NCBI GenBank assembly: GCA_964495075.1
Contig: CAZBUJ010000022.1
Location: 3,742-67,741, forward strand
DNA from: JAFGJQ01 sp964495075
GTDB lineage: Bacteria; Planctomycetota; Phycisphaerae; UBA1845
DNA length: 64,000 bases
Direction of reading: 5' to 3'
How positions within the stretch are numbered: the stretch's first letter is position 1; each line of letters opens with the position of its first letter. Shown piece after piece: positions 1-9,031 of this stretch. The notes beneath the pieces are model-generated. The model did not search any database and was not told where the DNA came from. It saw only the letters and a program-made list of their open reading frames with translations. Position numbers and translations under genes: made by a program.

Positions 1-351
1 GTGCAGCGGAAGGTGTTCGGGCTGCTGGGCATCAGCGAGCAGGAGGCCAAGGAGAAGTTCCAGTTTTTGTTGGAAGCGTTGCGGTTCGGACCGCCGCCGC
101 ACGGCGGGATTGCCTTCGGGCTGGATCGCTGGGTGATGCTGCTGGCGGGCAGGGACAGTCTTCGTGACGTCATTGCCTACCCCAAGACGCAGCGGGCGGT
201 CTGCCCGCTGACCGAGGCGCCCGGCACGGTGGCGGAGGAGCAACTGGTGGAATTGGGTATCGATCTGCGGGCGGAGGTGCGCGCGAAACTGGCCGAGCAG
301 GCCGCACCGGCCACGCAGCACGTCCATCGCGCGCACGACGAGCAGGAGTAA
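1..351 (+). CDS. aspS: Aspartyl-tRNA synthetase, C-terminal end (partial)
   Basis: This is the last 116 codons of a class II aminoacyl-tRNA synthetase that charges tRNA with aspartate in the cytoplasm. The recognisable part is class II motif 3, GIAFGLDRWVMLLAG (about residues 37-51), where the Arg contacts ATP, followed by the AspS-typical stretch RDVIAYPKTQRAVCPLTEAP. The frame is open from the first base of the window, so the GTG at position 1 is not a trustworthy start and most of the gene lies upstream. A bacterial-type AspS is about 590 residues, so roughly 80 percent is missing. The last ~40 residues form an Ala/His-rich tail. The next gene, thiS, begins 32 bases after the stop. Confidence 0.93.
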   Translation: MQRKVFGLLGISEQEAKEKFQFLLEALRFGPPPHGGIAFGLDRWVMLLAGRDSLRDVIAYPKTQRAVCPLTEAPGTVAEEQLVELGIDLRAEVRAKLAEQAAPATQHVHRAHDEQE

Positions 352-382
352 CGGACGACCGCGGCCGCGGGGCGGACCGACC

Positions 383-583
383 ATGCGTGTGACGATCAAC
401 GGAGACGAGGCGACGCTTGAGTCGGGGCAGACGCTGACCGACCTGCTGGCGGCACGGGGCACGGAGCCGAGGCGGGTGGCCATCGAGGTGAACGCGGAAC
501 TGGTGCTGCGAGCAGACTACGACAAGACGGTGATCAACGAGGGCGATCGGATCGAGATCGTCACCTTCGTCGGAGGAGGCTGA
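383..583 (+). CDS. thiS: Sulfur carrier protein ThiS
   Basis: This encodes a 66-residue ubiquitin-like sulfur carrier for thiamine biosynthesis. Its C-terminal glycine is adenylylated and converted to a thiocarboxylate, which donates sulfur to the thiazole ring made by ThiG. The sequence has the MRVTINGDEATLESGQTLTDLL beginning expected of the beta-grasp fold, split here as MRVTINGDEA and TLESGQTLTDLL. It ends in VTFVGGG, the Gly-Gly tail needed for activation. The length is normal for the family. The stop TGA overlaps the ATG of thiG by one base (TGATG), so the two are very probably translationally coupled. No ThiF-type activating enzyme is seen in the window. Confidence 0.95.
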   Translation: MRVTINGDEATLESGQTLTDLLAARGTEPRRVAIEVNAELVLRADYDKTVINEGDRIEIVTFVGGG

Positions 584-1404
584 TGCCGCAGGGTTGCTTT
601 CGGGTAGGCCCGTTCGAATTCGAGAGCCGGCTGTTCGTCGGCACGGGCAAGTATACCACCTTCCAGCAGATGAAGGATGCGCTGGACGCGTCGGGGTGCC
701 AGGTGGTGACGGTGGCCATCCGTCGCGACGTGATGGCGGAGGACGGCCGGCCGAAGCCGGAGACCATCCTCGACTACCTTGACACGTCGCGGTACACGAT
801 CCTGCCTAACACGGCCGGTTGCTTCACAGCCGACGACGCGATCCGTTCCGCGCGACTGAGCCGCGAGTTGCTGGAGGGGCTGGAGAACCGCGGTGCCCAA
901 TGGGTGAAGCTGGAGGTGCTGGCCGACCGCAAGACGCTGTTGCCCGATCCGGTGGGTACGCTGCGGGCGACGGAGCGGCTGGTGGAGTTGGGGTTCTGCG
1001 TGCTGGTCTACACGAACGACGACCCGATCCTGGCCAAGCAGTTGAAGGAAGCGGGAGCGGCGAGCGTGATGCCGGCCGGTGCTCCGATTGGAAGCGGTCA
1101 GGGTGTCCTGAACGCGAACAACATACGCATCTGCCTGGAGTACCTCAAGGACGGCGACCCGGATTATCCGGTGATCGTGGACGCGGGGGTGGGCACGGCC
1201 TCGGACGTGACGATCGCGTTCGAGCTTGGTTCGGACGGTGTGTTGTTGAACACGGGCATTGCCGGAGCCAAGGACCCGATCCAGATGGCTCATGCGATGC
1301 GGCACGCGGCGGTGGCCGGCCGGCTGGCGTACCTGTCCGGCCGGATTCCGAAGAAGCTGTACGCCACGGCCTCCTCACCGATGGAGGGTGTCATCGGGAC
1401 GTGA
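583..1404 (+). CDS. thiG: Thiazole synthase ThiG
   Basis: ThiG condenses 1-deoxy-D-xylulose 5-phosphate, dehydroglycine and the sulfur of ThiS thiocarboxylate into the thiazole phosphate moiety of thiamine. The 273-residue protein has the family opening FESRLFVGTGKYTTFQQMK. The Schiff-base lysine is expected at K109 in QWVKLEVLAD. The phosphate-binding TIM-barrel motifs VMPAGAPIGSGQG and VIVDAGVGTASD are present, as is GVLLNTGIAGAKDP near the end. The length is slightly above the usual ~255-265. The start overlaps thiS by one base. A TPP riboswitch is not visible, because only 32 bases separate thiS from aspS. Confidence 0.95.
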   Translation: MPQGCFRVGPFEFESRLFVGTGKYTTFQQMKDALDASGCQVVTVAIRRDVMAEDGRPKPETILDYLDTSRYTILPNTAGCFTADDAIRSARLSRELLEGLENRGAQWVKLEVLADRKTLLPDPVGTLRATERLVELGFCVLVYTNDDPILAKQLKEAGAASVMPAGAPIGSGQGVLNANNIRICLEYLKDGDPDYPVIVDAGVGTASDVTIAFELGSDGVLLNTGIAGAKDPIQMAHAMRHAAVAGRLAYLSGRIPKKLYATASSPMEGVIGT

Positions 1405-1450
1405 TCCGGGCGGCGTGGTCGATTCGCGCCGTCGCTGACAGCATCCGCTC

Positions 1451-1900
1451 ATGGAACGTCGGAAACGCAACAAGCTGCTTCTATGGATCATCGCCTTGGG
1501 GCTGGCCAACTTCGTGGCGTACACGGTGGTGTACTGGTACCTGCAGGGCGACGCGAGCAACGGGAAGTTCGAGAACGGCCAGTACTTCCTTCGGGGTCAC
1601 TTCATTCACGGCACGGCGGGTCAACTGGCCGGTCCGGTGGCGCGGTCGACGTGGATCTACAGTTTCGCCCATTCGATTTCGATCTGGCCGACGATCGCCG
1701 CGGTACTGGTCTCGATGGCGATCCTGGCCCGTCCGCACATCATTGCCACGATGCGCAGCGACTCGCTGGTCCGCGGCAACACGTTCGTGGTGATCTTCAT
1801 CACGGTGGTCGTCTTCGTGACCGGGGCGAGCACGTTCTACTTCGTCGTGAACTTCATTCAAGCGTTGCGGTTGATCAACCGCGGCGAACCCTTCGGATAA
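1451..1900 (+). CDS. Small membrane protein of unknown function
   Basis: The product is 149 residues and no family was recognised. It begins with a basic cap (MERRKRNK) followed by a hydrophobic helix at about 8-28. Further hydrophobic segments lie at about 75-93 (ISIWPTIAAVLVSMAILA) and 111-133 (NTFVVIFITVVVFVTGASTF), so three membrane spans are likely. The first loop (about 30-72) is polar with two histidines and should lie outside if the positive-inside rule holds. The gene follows thiG by 46 bases in the same orientation, so it may be co-transcribed, but nothing ties it to thiamine metabolism. Confidence 0.72.
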   Translation: MERRKRNKLLLWIIALGLANFVAYTVVYWYLQGDASNGKFENGQYFLRGHFIHGTAGQLAGPVARSTWIYSFAHSISIWPTIAAVLVSMAILARPHIIATMRSDSLVRGNTFVVIFITVVVFVTGASTFYFVVNFIQALRLINRGEPFG

Positions 1901-2052
1901 GTTACACGTCCGGTTCGATCCTCTCCGCTCGTGGAATTGCACGCCACACGTCGGCATGGTACACGTGTCCGCGGGCTCGATGCGTGGCGCGTCCGTCGAA
2001 GCAGGGCGAAGCACGCCCCCCGTGGCCGACACGAGGCGTTAAAGGACAACCG

Positions 2053-4173
2053 ATGAACACGAAGCACGCGGGCCACCTGGACGAACTGGTCAGGCGGTTG
2101 GAATCGCGGGGGCGGCGGAACCGGTGGACGGGGTATCGCCTGCCCGCCCTCTGGGACACCTGGGGGTCCGACCTGGCCACGCGGGTCGGCCGGTGGGAGA
2201 TCGCGGTGGACCCGTATGCATTTGCGCTGGAGTGCATTCGCGAGCATGTCCTGCCGCGTCGCGGGCGGCGCCGGCTGTCCGGCCGGAGTCTGTCACGGGT
2301 GTCCGGCGTGCGGGCGGACGGCGATCGCCGGGTGGTCGACGGCGGGCGACGCCGCGGTGCCGGCGACTGGCTCCGTACGGCATCGCTCTACGGCATGCTG
2401 GTGCGGACGACCACGGCGTGGGACCACGACGGTGACGGGGCTCTGTCATCTCGCCGCGTCGCGGAGACGGGCACATTCCTGAAGTCGATTCTGCTGTTAC
2501 CGCTGCTGCGCCGCATGGGGATCTCGGTGATCTACCTGCTGCCTGTCGCGAAGCACAGCAACCTGTACCGCAAAGGTGAACTGGGCTGTCCCTACTCGGC
2601 GAAGGACTTCTTCGCGCTGGAGCCGACGCTGCACGACCGGCTACTCGGCGACGACGACGCGGCCGTCGAGATGGAGTTCGGCGCGTTCGTGGAGGCGGCC
2701 CACGCGATGGGGATGCGGGTGATGATCGACATCGCCCCGCGGACCGCCGCGCGGGACAGCGACATGATTATCGACCACCCCGACTGGTTCTACTGGATCG
2801 ACCGGCGGGAGGAGCGATCGTACGGTCAACCGTACGTTCCCGGAGCGGATTACCTGACGCCCAAGCCGTCGCACCTGCCGTTCATCCACTCGCTACCGGA
2901 GATGCGGGCGCACCTGGCGAGGTTCCGGTTCGCGCCGAACGTCACGGCGCCGGCGGCGTGGAAGCGGTTCACCGGCGCGGTGAAGGCCCGACCGCCGAAG
3001 AACCTTCTCCAGGCGATCGGGCGGGAGTTCGGCGTGATCACACCGCCCGGGTTCTCCGACGTGGTGAACGACTGTCAGCCGCCGTGGTCGGACGTGACGT
3101 TTCTGCGTTACTACTGGGACCATCCGACCGCCGTGCAGGGCTGCCTTGCCGACCCGGCGAACCAGCCCCCGTACCTCTACAGCGAGGTGATGAAATCGAG
3201 CCGGTTCTCGGGCCGCCAGCCCAACCGGGCGTTGTGGACGGTGCTGTCGGACATCCTGCCGTTCTATCAGCGGTTCGGCGTGGACGGTGCCCGGATCGAC
3301 ATGGGGCACGCCCTGCCGAAGGAACTCGAGTCGATGATCCTGACCAAGGCGCGGCGGCGCGACGCGGACTTCGGGTTCATCGCCGAGGAGCTGGGGATCG
3401 ACACGAGCGGGAAGGCGAAGCGGGCAGGGTACAACATGATCATCGGCCCGGCCTGGTGGCTGGAGCCACGGGCCCACGCGGGGAAGTTCCACGCGCTGCT
3501 CGATGAGGTGCTGCCGGCGTCGAAGCTGCCGATGTGGGCGGCGTCCGAGACGCCGGACACACCGCGCGCGGTGACGCGTCGTGGCACGAAGCGGCTGGTC
3601 CACCTGGCGGCCACGCTGAACCAGTTCCTGCCCAACGCGGTACCGTTTCTGAACTCGGGCCTCGAGGTATACGAGCGGCAACCGATGAACCTCGGGCTCG
3701 ACGCGACGGAGAAGGACCGTTTCGCGCTGCCGAAAAGCGATCCGTTCCACGGCAAGCTCGCGTTCTTCGACCGCTTCGTGCTGCACTGGACCAACGCGGG
3801 CGGCCCGGGCATGGTGCGCCGGCTGGCGGCGGTGGCCGAGGTCCGGTCCCGCTTCGCGGGGGACCTGGCCAGGCCGACCCGCTATTTCAAAATGAAGGTC
3901 GGCCCGAACCACCGGTGGGTGCTGGCGTTCGGCGTTCGCGTGGCGGGCGGAGGCGGTCGCCTGGTGGTGGTGGCGAACACGGATTTCCGCGCCGCGCGGC
4001 GCACCACGGTCTCGGGGCTGCCGCGGCGGTCGGCGGGACGGGGAGACCAGGGTTCCTCGTCGGGGCCCGAGGTGCTCCTGGCGGTCGGCCCGGTAACTTC
4101 GCCGCCGAAGCGGGCGGGGGCGGGGTTGCGGGTTGCCCTTCCACCGGGCGGGGTCCAGATCATTCTGGCGTAA
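2053..4173 (+). CDS. GH13 (alpha-amylase superfamily) enzyme, GlgE-like
   Basis: This 706-residue protein is a member of the alpha-amylase clan acting on alpha-glucans. The start at ATG 2053 was chosen because the open frame upstream overlaps the preceding gene. The catalytic barrel shows the nucleophile Asp416 in GVDGARIDMGHALP and the acid/base Glu at 445-446 in FGFIAEELG. A likely third acidic residue is in AASETPDTPRAV, reminiscent of the NTPD of maltosyltransferase GlgE. Region I, normally DxxxNH, reads MIDIAPRTAARDSD and lacks the Asn-His pair. That departs from ordinary amylases and again recalls GlgE-like transferases. The first ~150 residues are Arg-rich and not typical. It is probably an alpha-glucan transferase or hydrolase; the exact reaction cannot be told. 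Confidence 0.75.
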   Translation: MNTKHAGHLDELVRRLESRGRRNRWTGYRLPALWDTWGSDLATRVGRWEIAVDPYAFALECIREHVLPRRGRRRLSGRSLSRVSGVRADGDRRVVDGGRRRGAGDWLRTASLYGMLVRTTTAWDHDGDGALSSRRVAETGTFLKSILLLPLLRRMGISVIYLLPVAKHSNLYRKGELGCPYSAKDFFALEPTLHDRLLGDDDAAVEMEFGAFVEAAHAMGMRVMIDIAPRTAARDSDMIIDHPDWFYWIDRREERSYGQPYVPGADYLTPKPSHLPFIHSLPEMRAHLARFRFAPNVTAPAAWKRFTGAVKARPPKNLLQAIGREFGVITPPGFSDVVNDCQPPWSDVTFLRYYWDHPTAVQGCLADPANQPPYLYSEVMKSSRFSGRQPNRALWTVLSDILPFYQRFGVDGARIDMGHALPKELESMILTKARRRDADFGFIAEELGIDTSGKAKRAGYNMIIGPAWWLEPRAHAGKFHALLDEVLPASKLPMWAASETPDTPRAVTRRGTKRLVHLAATLNQFLPNAVPFLNSGLEVYERQPMNLGLDATEKDRFALPKSDPFHGKLAFFDRFVLHWTNAGGPGMVRRLAAVAEVRSRFAGDLARPTRYFKMKVGPNHRWVLAFGVRVAGGGGRLVVVANTDFRAARRTTVSGLPRRSAGRGDQGSSSGPEVLLAVGPVTSPPKRAGAGLRVALPPGGVQIILA

Positions 4174-4314
4174 CGGATTCGCACGGCAGGCGGGCCGACG
4201 GCGGACTATCGGCTGGGATTCGACGCCGGGTCGACTACAATCCTGCGTGAATGGCGAGGGGCACCTAGCGTCTCGTCGCGGGGCGGCCGCGTTACGACGT
4301 GTGGAGCGAAGCTG

Positions 4315-5061
4315 GTGGACGTTGCCTTGTTTGTCACGTGCCTGACCGACACGTTTGCCCCGCGGGTGGGCGTGGCCGTGGTGCGGGTGCTGCGGCACTA
4401 CGGGTGTTCGGTCCACTTCCCCGAGGGTCAGACCTGCTGCGGGCAACCGGCGTACAACAACGGTTTTCACGAGGAGGCGGCGGCGATGGGGCGCCGCATG
4501 ATCGACGTGTTCGACGGCTACCCGTACGTGGTGACGCCGTCGGGCTCATGCGCGTCGATGGTCATGCACCACACGCCGGCGTTGCTGGCGGGCGACCCGG
4601 CGTACGGCGAGCGGGCCCGCGACCTGGCCGGCCGGACGTGGGAATTCGGTCGGTTCCTGACGCGCGTATTGAAGGTCGACCCGGCCTCCGTTCGCGTGGG
4701 CGCGGAGCGGCCGGTCACATTTCACTACAGCTGTCACATGCGGTCCATCGCCCCGGCGGAGGAGGCGGCGGCCCTGGTGAAGAATCTGGGAGGGATCGAC
4801 TACCGGCCGCTCGAACGTCTCGATCAGTGCTGCGGGTTCGGCGGCGCGTTCAGTGCGTTCTACGCGAACATCAGCAACGCGATCGCGCGGGACAAGCTGG
4901 ACGCGATCGAGCGGACCGGCGCCGGGGTGGTCGTGTGCAATGAAGCCGGTTGCACGATGACGATGGAGGGCAGCGCCCGGCGGCGCGGCTTGAAGGTCGC
5001 GTTCAAGCACGTGGCCGAGGTGCTGGCGGAATCGCTGGGACTGATGGACGACATGCCGTGA
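4315..5061 (+). CDS. lutA: Lactate utilization protein A (cysteine-rich Fe-S subunit)
   Basis: LutA is the CCG-domain subunit of the LutABC iron-sulfur complex that oxidises L-lactate to pyruvate. The 248-residue protein opens with VALFVTCLTDTFAPRVG. It carries two cysteine-rich motifs, TCCGQPAYNNG near residue 42 and QCCGFGGAFS near residue 172, plus single cysteines between them (SGSC, YSCHMR). This is the standard heterodisulfide reductase-like layout. A GTG start at 4315 fits the normal LutA N-terminus; an upstream open frame is less convincing. Its stop overlaps the GTG of lutB (GTGA), starting a chain of coupled genes. In several bacteria this operon is controlled by a GntR-type regulator, but none is seen here. 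Confidence 0.93.
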   Translation: MDVALFVTCLTDTFAPRVGVAVVRVLRHYGCSVHFPEGQTCCGQPAYNNGFHEEAAAMGRRMIDVFDGYPYVVTPSGSCASMVMHHTPALLAGDPAYGERARDLAGRTWEFGRFLTRVLKVDPASVRVGAERPVTFHYSCHMRSIAPAEEAAALVKNLGGIDYRPLERLDQCCGFGGAFSAFYANISNAIARDKLDAIERTGAGVVVCNEAGCTMTMEGSARRRGLKVAFKHVAEVLAESLGLMDDMP

Positions 5062-6482
5062 GTTATCTGCATCGATGGTTCCGAGTCAACGTCGAGCACG
5101 CCCTGGGCAACGAGGTCGTGCGTCGGGCGATCGGCGACACGGCGGCCAAGAAGATCGTGTCGCGGGCGGCGGCGGTGTCGGAGGTCGACCAGTTCGAGGC
5201 GTTGCGGGAGTTGGCGGCCGGCATCAAGCAGCACACGCTGGACAATCTGGACGGCTACCTGGACGCCTTCACCCGGCAGGTGGAGGCGGCGGGCGGTGTC
5301 GTTCATCACGTCGAGTCGGCCGCCGCGGCCAACGCGTGCATCGTCCGGATTGCGCGTGACAACGGCTCGACGCTCTGCGTCAAAGCCAAGTCGATGACGA
5401 CGGAAGAGACGGGTCTGGGCTCGGCCCTGGAGGCGGCCGGCGTGCGCGTGGTGGAAACGGACCTGGGCGAGTTCATCGTGCAGATCGACCATGATCGACC
5501 GAGCCACATCGTCACACCGATCATCCACAAGAACCGCAAGATGATCGCGGAGGCATTCGCGCGGGAGCTCGGGGTCGACTATACCGAGGATCCCGAGACG
5601 CTCACCATGCATGCCCGGCGTCACCTGCGAGACATCTTCCAGCGCTGCGACCTCGGCATCTCCGGCGTCAACTTCGCGGTGGCGGAGACGGGGGTGTTGT
5701 GCCTCTGTACGAACGAGGGGAACGGGCGGTTGACGACGACGCGGCCGAAGGTGCACGTCGCGCTGATGGGGATCGAAAAACTGGTGCCGCGGATGGTGGA
5801 TCTCGCGTTGTTTCTGAAGGTGCTGGCGCGTTCCAGTACAGGTCAGCCCATTACGGTGTACACGTCGCTGATTCACGGGCCGCGGCGGGCGGGTGATCCG
5901 GACGGGCCGGAACGTCTCCACGTGGTGGTTCTCGACGGCGGCCGCCGTGACATTCTGTCGAGCGAGTACCGCGAGGTGCTGCGTTGCATCCGGTGCGGGG
6001 CGTGCCTGAACGCGTGTCCGGTGTACCGGCGGATCGGGGGGCATGCGTACGACAGCGTATACCCCGGCCCGATCGGCAAGCTGTTGACGCCGTTGATGCA
6101 GGACTTCGAGCGGTACGCCGATCTACCGCAGGCGTCGAGCCTGTGCGGCCAGTGCCTCGAAGTCTGCCCGGTGAAGATCGACATTCCGGACGTGCTCGTT
6201 CGATTGCGGCGGGACCAGGTTCGTCGCCGGACAGTTCCGTGGAGTCGGCGGTTCGCGTTCCGGATGATGTCGCGGGTGTTGATATCGCCCGTCCGGTACC
6301 GGGTGGCCCAGCGGCTGGCGCGGGCGCTTACGTTCTTCGGCGGCGCGGATGGCTGGATGCGGTGGCTGCCGGGTCCGATGCGGGAGGTCACGGCGGTGCG
6401 CGACGTGCCCCGTCCGGCGGCGCGGCCGTTTCGTGCCCGGTGGGCGGACGAGAACAAACAGGGCGACGAGGGACCGGAGTGA
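5058..6482 (+). CDS. lutB: Lactate utilization protein B (LUD domain, two 4Fe-4S)
   Basis: LutB combines an N-terminal LUD domain with a ferredoxin-like C-terminal domain and works with LutA and LutC in lactate oxidation. The start GTG 5058 overlaps the lutA stop by four bases and gives the expected beginning SYLHRWFRVNVEHALG; it yields 474 residues, the family's usual length. The LUD part contains VKAKSMTTEETGLG and GISGVNFAVAETGVLCL. The Fe-S part has CIRCGACLNACPVYRRIGG (about 311-329) and CGQCLEVCPVKIDIP, the two 4Fe-4S sites. The C-terminal ~90 residues are basic and less conserved. Confidence 0.94.
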   Translation: MSYLHRWFRVNVEHALGNEVVRRAIGDTAAKKIVSRAAAVSEVDQFEALRELAAGIKQHTLDNLDGYLDAFTRQVEAAGGVVHHVESAAAANACIVRIARDNGSTLCVKAKSMTTEETGLGSALEAAGVRVVETDLGEFIVQIDHDRPSHIVTPIIHKNRKMIAEAFARELGVDYTEDPETLTMHARRHLRDIFQRCDLGISGVNFAVAETGVLCLCTNEGNGRLTTTRPKVHVALMGIEKLVPRMVDLALFLKVLARSSTGQPITVYTSLIHGPRRAGDPDGPERLHVVVLDGGRRDILSSEYREVLRCIRCGACLNACPVYRRIGGHAYDSVYPGPIGKLLTPLMQDFERYADLPQASSLCGQCLEVCPVKIDIPDVLVRLRRDQVRRRTVPWSRRFAFRMMSRVLISPVRYRVAQRLARALTFFGGADGWMRWLPGPMREVTAVRDVPRPAARPFRARWADENKQGDEGPE

Positions 6483-7120
6483 CGCGAGGGAGGCGCATGG
6501 CGACGCGGGACCACAATTCACTGCCTGACCTTAACGCGGCTCCCGTGCGCCGGGTAGGCGCGCCGGACGATCGGGCGGCGTTGTTCGTCGAGCAGGCGAC
6601 GCGGCTGGGTATGAAAGTCGTCGAGGCGTCCGAGGAGGGGGCGCCCCGCCTCATCGCGGAGTTGATTGGGGGTCTGGCGGTGGCGGGCGGCAAGCCGAAG
6701 GTCGTCATCGAACCGGGGCTGGGGCTGGGCGGTGCCATCTGGAAGGCACTGGGCGACGCGGCGGAGCACGTGGATCCGCGTGACGGCGACGAGGCGATGT
6801 TCGCGGCGGACGTCGGCGTGACGGGCGTGTTCGCGGCGGTGGCGGAGACGGGCAGCCTAGCGTGCGCGAGCGGCGAGGGGTTGTGGCGCGGCGCGAGCCT
6901 GATCCCGCCGGTGCACGTGGCCGTCGTGCGGGAGGGGGCGATCGTGCCGGACCTGCTCGATCTGCTGGGCGGGCTGACCGCGGAGGCCGTGCCGGCCAAC
7001 CTGACGCTGATCAGCGGTCCGAGCAAGACGGCGGACATCGAGGGGATTCTCATCACCGGCGTGCACGGCCCGGGGGAGGTGCACGTCGTTTTGATCCGCG
7101 ACGCGGCCGGCCGTGCCTGA
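6479..7120 (+). CDS. lutC: Lactate utilization protein C (LUD domain)
   Basis: This is the small LUD-domain subunit of the lactate oxidation complex, 213 residues from GTG 6479. That start reproduces the GTGA overlap seen at lutA/lutB. An ATG at 6497 is the alternative; a GGGAGG sits only three bases before it, which is too close for comfort. Conserved LUD features are the stretch around DVGVTGVFAAVAETGSL (about 113-130), an Arg-rich stretch, and the C-terminal LISGPSKTADIEGILITGVHGPGEVHV (read as LISGPSKTADIEG then ILITGVHGPGEV), which is diagnostic for LutC/YkgG. It completes the lutABC operon. The region between it and the next, opposite gene (7121-7283) shows nothing else. Confidence 0.92.
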   Translation: MTRGRRMATRDHNSLPDLNAAPVRRVGAPDDRAALFVEQATRLGMKVVEASEEGAPRLIAELIGGLAVAGGKPKVVIEPGLGLGGAIWKALGDAAEHVDPRDGDEAMFAADVGVTGVFAAVAETGSLACASGEGLWRGASLIPPVHVAVVREGAIVPDLLDLLGGLTAEAVPANLTLISGPSKTADIEGILITGVHGPGEVHVVLIRDAAGRA

Positions 7121-7283
7121 CGGCCCCCAGTCAAGGCTCACCCGGACTCGCGATCGCGGAATCAGCGCTGGGCACGGTGGGGCGCGATCCACGGGGCGAT
7201 GGCCTCGCGCCGATGGAAACGGCTCAGTTGAGCGGCGACGCGGGCGGGCGGCGCGACGTTCCTGCTGCCCTGCGGCGGGCCGG

Positions 7284-7841
7284 TCAGCCCAGTCCGATGT
7301 CGCCCGCCACGGGCCGGAGGGCGGCGATGCAGTTGTCGATGTGCTCGTCGAGGTCGATGTTCAGCAGTTGGGCGCCTTTGATGATGTCATCGCGTGACAC
7401 GGCGGCGGCGAATCGCTTGTCCTTCATTTTCTTGCGTACGCTCTTGGCCGCCATGCCCTCAAGGCGGTCCGGTCGCACGAGGGCGACGGCGTGAATGAAG
7501 CCGCACAGTTCGTCGACGGCGAACAGGGTCTGCCGGATCGGCCGATCGAGCGGGACGGCTTCCTGGTTCCAGTGGGCGTGGGAGAGCACGGCGGTGACGA
7601 TCTCCTCATCGACGCCGGCGGCCCGCAGGATTTCGGCCCCTTTCTGGGGGTGCTCGGGCGGCTCGGGGTAGCGTTCGTAGTCGAAATCGTGGATGAGGCC
7701 CACCACGCCCCATTGCTCGACGTCGTGTCCGCCGAGTTGCGCGTAGTGTCGCATGGCGGCCTCCACGGCCAACGCGTGCTTGATCAGGGCATCCGACTTG
7801 GTGTACTGGTTGAGAAGGTCCCAGGCCTCGCGACGGTCCAT
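7284..7841 (-). CDS. HD-domain protein (YfdR/HDIG-type phosphohydrolase)
   Basis: This 185-residue cytoplasmic protein has an HD fold. The metal-binding signature is the LIHDFDYERYP motif near residue 48, preceded by LIKHALAVEAAMRHYA (helix with a candidate metal His) and followed by AVLSHAH and FAVDELCGF. Such stand-alone HD proteins are presumed phosphohydrolases; the substrate is unknown. The start at 7841 was chosen because a GGGAGA ribosome site lies 7 bases upstream; the frame is open further back, but without such a site. The gene converges on lutC. Confidence 0.86.
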   Translation of the reverse strand: MDRREAWDLLNQYTKSDALIKHALAVEAAMRHYAQLGGHDVEQWGVVGLIHDFDYERYPEPPEHPQKGAEILRAAGVDEEIVTAVLSHAHWNQEAVPLDRPIRQTLFAVDELCGFIHAVALVRPDRLEGMAAKSVRKKMKDKRFAAAVSRDDIIKGAQLLNIDLDEHIDNCIAALRPVAGDIGLG

Positions 7842-7969
7842 GGTGCATCTCCCTGTCGCATTTGACTTGACCCCGGTGCGGATTATCATCGGGTAGGCGT
7901 TCGTCGTGCCGACCGGAGCCGATGGGTCGCACCGGGCTACTGCCGATGCCACGATTATAGAGCTTCACC

Positions 7970-9022
7970 TTGAAAGATCGACAGCGCGATACGTTTGACA
8001 CCGATGAACTGGCGATCGTGCTGAGTCATTACCCGCTCGGCGTGATCGAGTCGATCACCGAGTTTGCCCGCGGGTCGCGGCGGAGCCCGAAGGTCGGCAT
8101 TGTCTGCCAGAAGGGCAAATTCCTGCTGAAACGACGCGATCCGCACCGGTCGAACCGGTCGCGGATCTCGTTTGCCCACCGGCTGCAGGCCCACCTGGCC
8201 GGCCACGGATTCCCCCTCCCCCGCCTCGTGCTGCCCAGCAACAGCAACGACCCATGCCAGCCGGTGCTGATGCTGCGGGACCAGATGTACGAGATGTTCG
8301 AGTACGTCTCCGGTCACTCGTATGCCGGGACGGACGACGAGACACGGGACGCCGGGTTGACGCTGGCCACGTTCCACCAGTTAACGCTGGACTTTGCGCA
8401 CGATGCGGATTGTCCGGTCGGCGATTATCACGACGCGAACGCCGTGCGGACGGGGTTGAACACGATTCCGGCGTCGGTGAGCCCGCATGAGAGCGTGGCC
8501 GGTCGGCAGGCGGAGCTGTTCGGCGTGGTGAACCAGTTGTTCAACGCATATGACGAGGCGGCCGAGCTCGCCCGCGGGACCGGGATCGATCGGGGCGCGG
8601 ACCAGATCATTCACTCGGATTGGCACCCGGGCAACATGCTGTTCAAGAACGACAAGGTCGCCGCGGTGATCGATTACGACGCCGCCCGGCTGTCGAAGCG
8701 GATCGTCGACGTGGCCAACGGTGCGCTGCAGTTCTCGATGTTGACGGGGCAGAAGCTGGAGACCTGGCCGGATTACGTGGACGAGTCCAAGCTGCGGAGC
8801 TTCCTTTCGGCGTACGAGGCGGAGCAGCCGTTGACGCAGGGCGAGCGCGAGGCGATCCCGTACCTGATGATCGAAGCGCTGATCGCGGAATGCGTGGTGC
8901 CCATTGCGCGAACGGGGTCGTTCGGGCACTGGCACGGCTTTCGGTTCATGCAGATGGTGGAGCGGAAGGTGGACTGGCTGCGGAAGAACGCGGAGCGGCT
9001 GGTGGAGAGCATCGAGTCGTGA
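7970..9022 (+). CDS. Aminoglycoside phosphotransferase-fold (APH) kinase
   Basis: This is a 350-residue small-molecule kinase of the APH/choline kinase fold. The catalytic loop HSDWHPGNMLF (near residue 219) has the Brenner motif HxDxxxxN, and it is followed by the metal-binding AVIDYDAARLSKRIVDVANG. The N-lobe shows GKFLLKRRDPHR, with the ATP-contacting Lys, and MYEMFEYVSGHSY, the hinge. The start is a TTG at 7970; no good Shine-Dalgarno is seen, so a later start is possible. The substrate is unknown; homoserine-type or sugar kinases and protein-fructosamine kinases share this fold. It is separated from the next, convergent gene by 9 bases. Confidence 0.83.
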   Translation: MKDRQRDTFDTDELAIVLSHYPLGVIESITEFARGSRRSPKVGIVCQKGKFLLKRRDPHRSNRSRISFAHRLQAHLAGHGFPLPRLVLPSNSNDPCQPVLMLRDQMYEMFEYVSGHSYAGTDDETRDAGLTLATFHQLTLDFAHDADCPVGDYHDANAVRTGLNTIPASVSPHESVAGRQAELFGVVNQLFNAYDEAAELARGTGIDRGADQIIHSDWHPGNMLFKNDKVAAVIDYDAARLSKRIVDVANGALQFSMLTGQKLETWPDYVDESKLRSFLSAYEAEQPLTQGEREAIPYLMIEALIAECVVPIARTGSFGHWHGFRFMQMVERKVDWLRKNAERLVESIES

Positions 9023-9031
9023 CGGGGCCGG

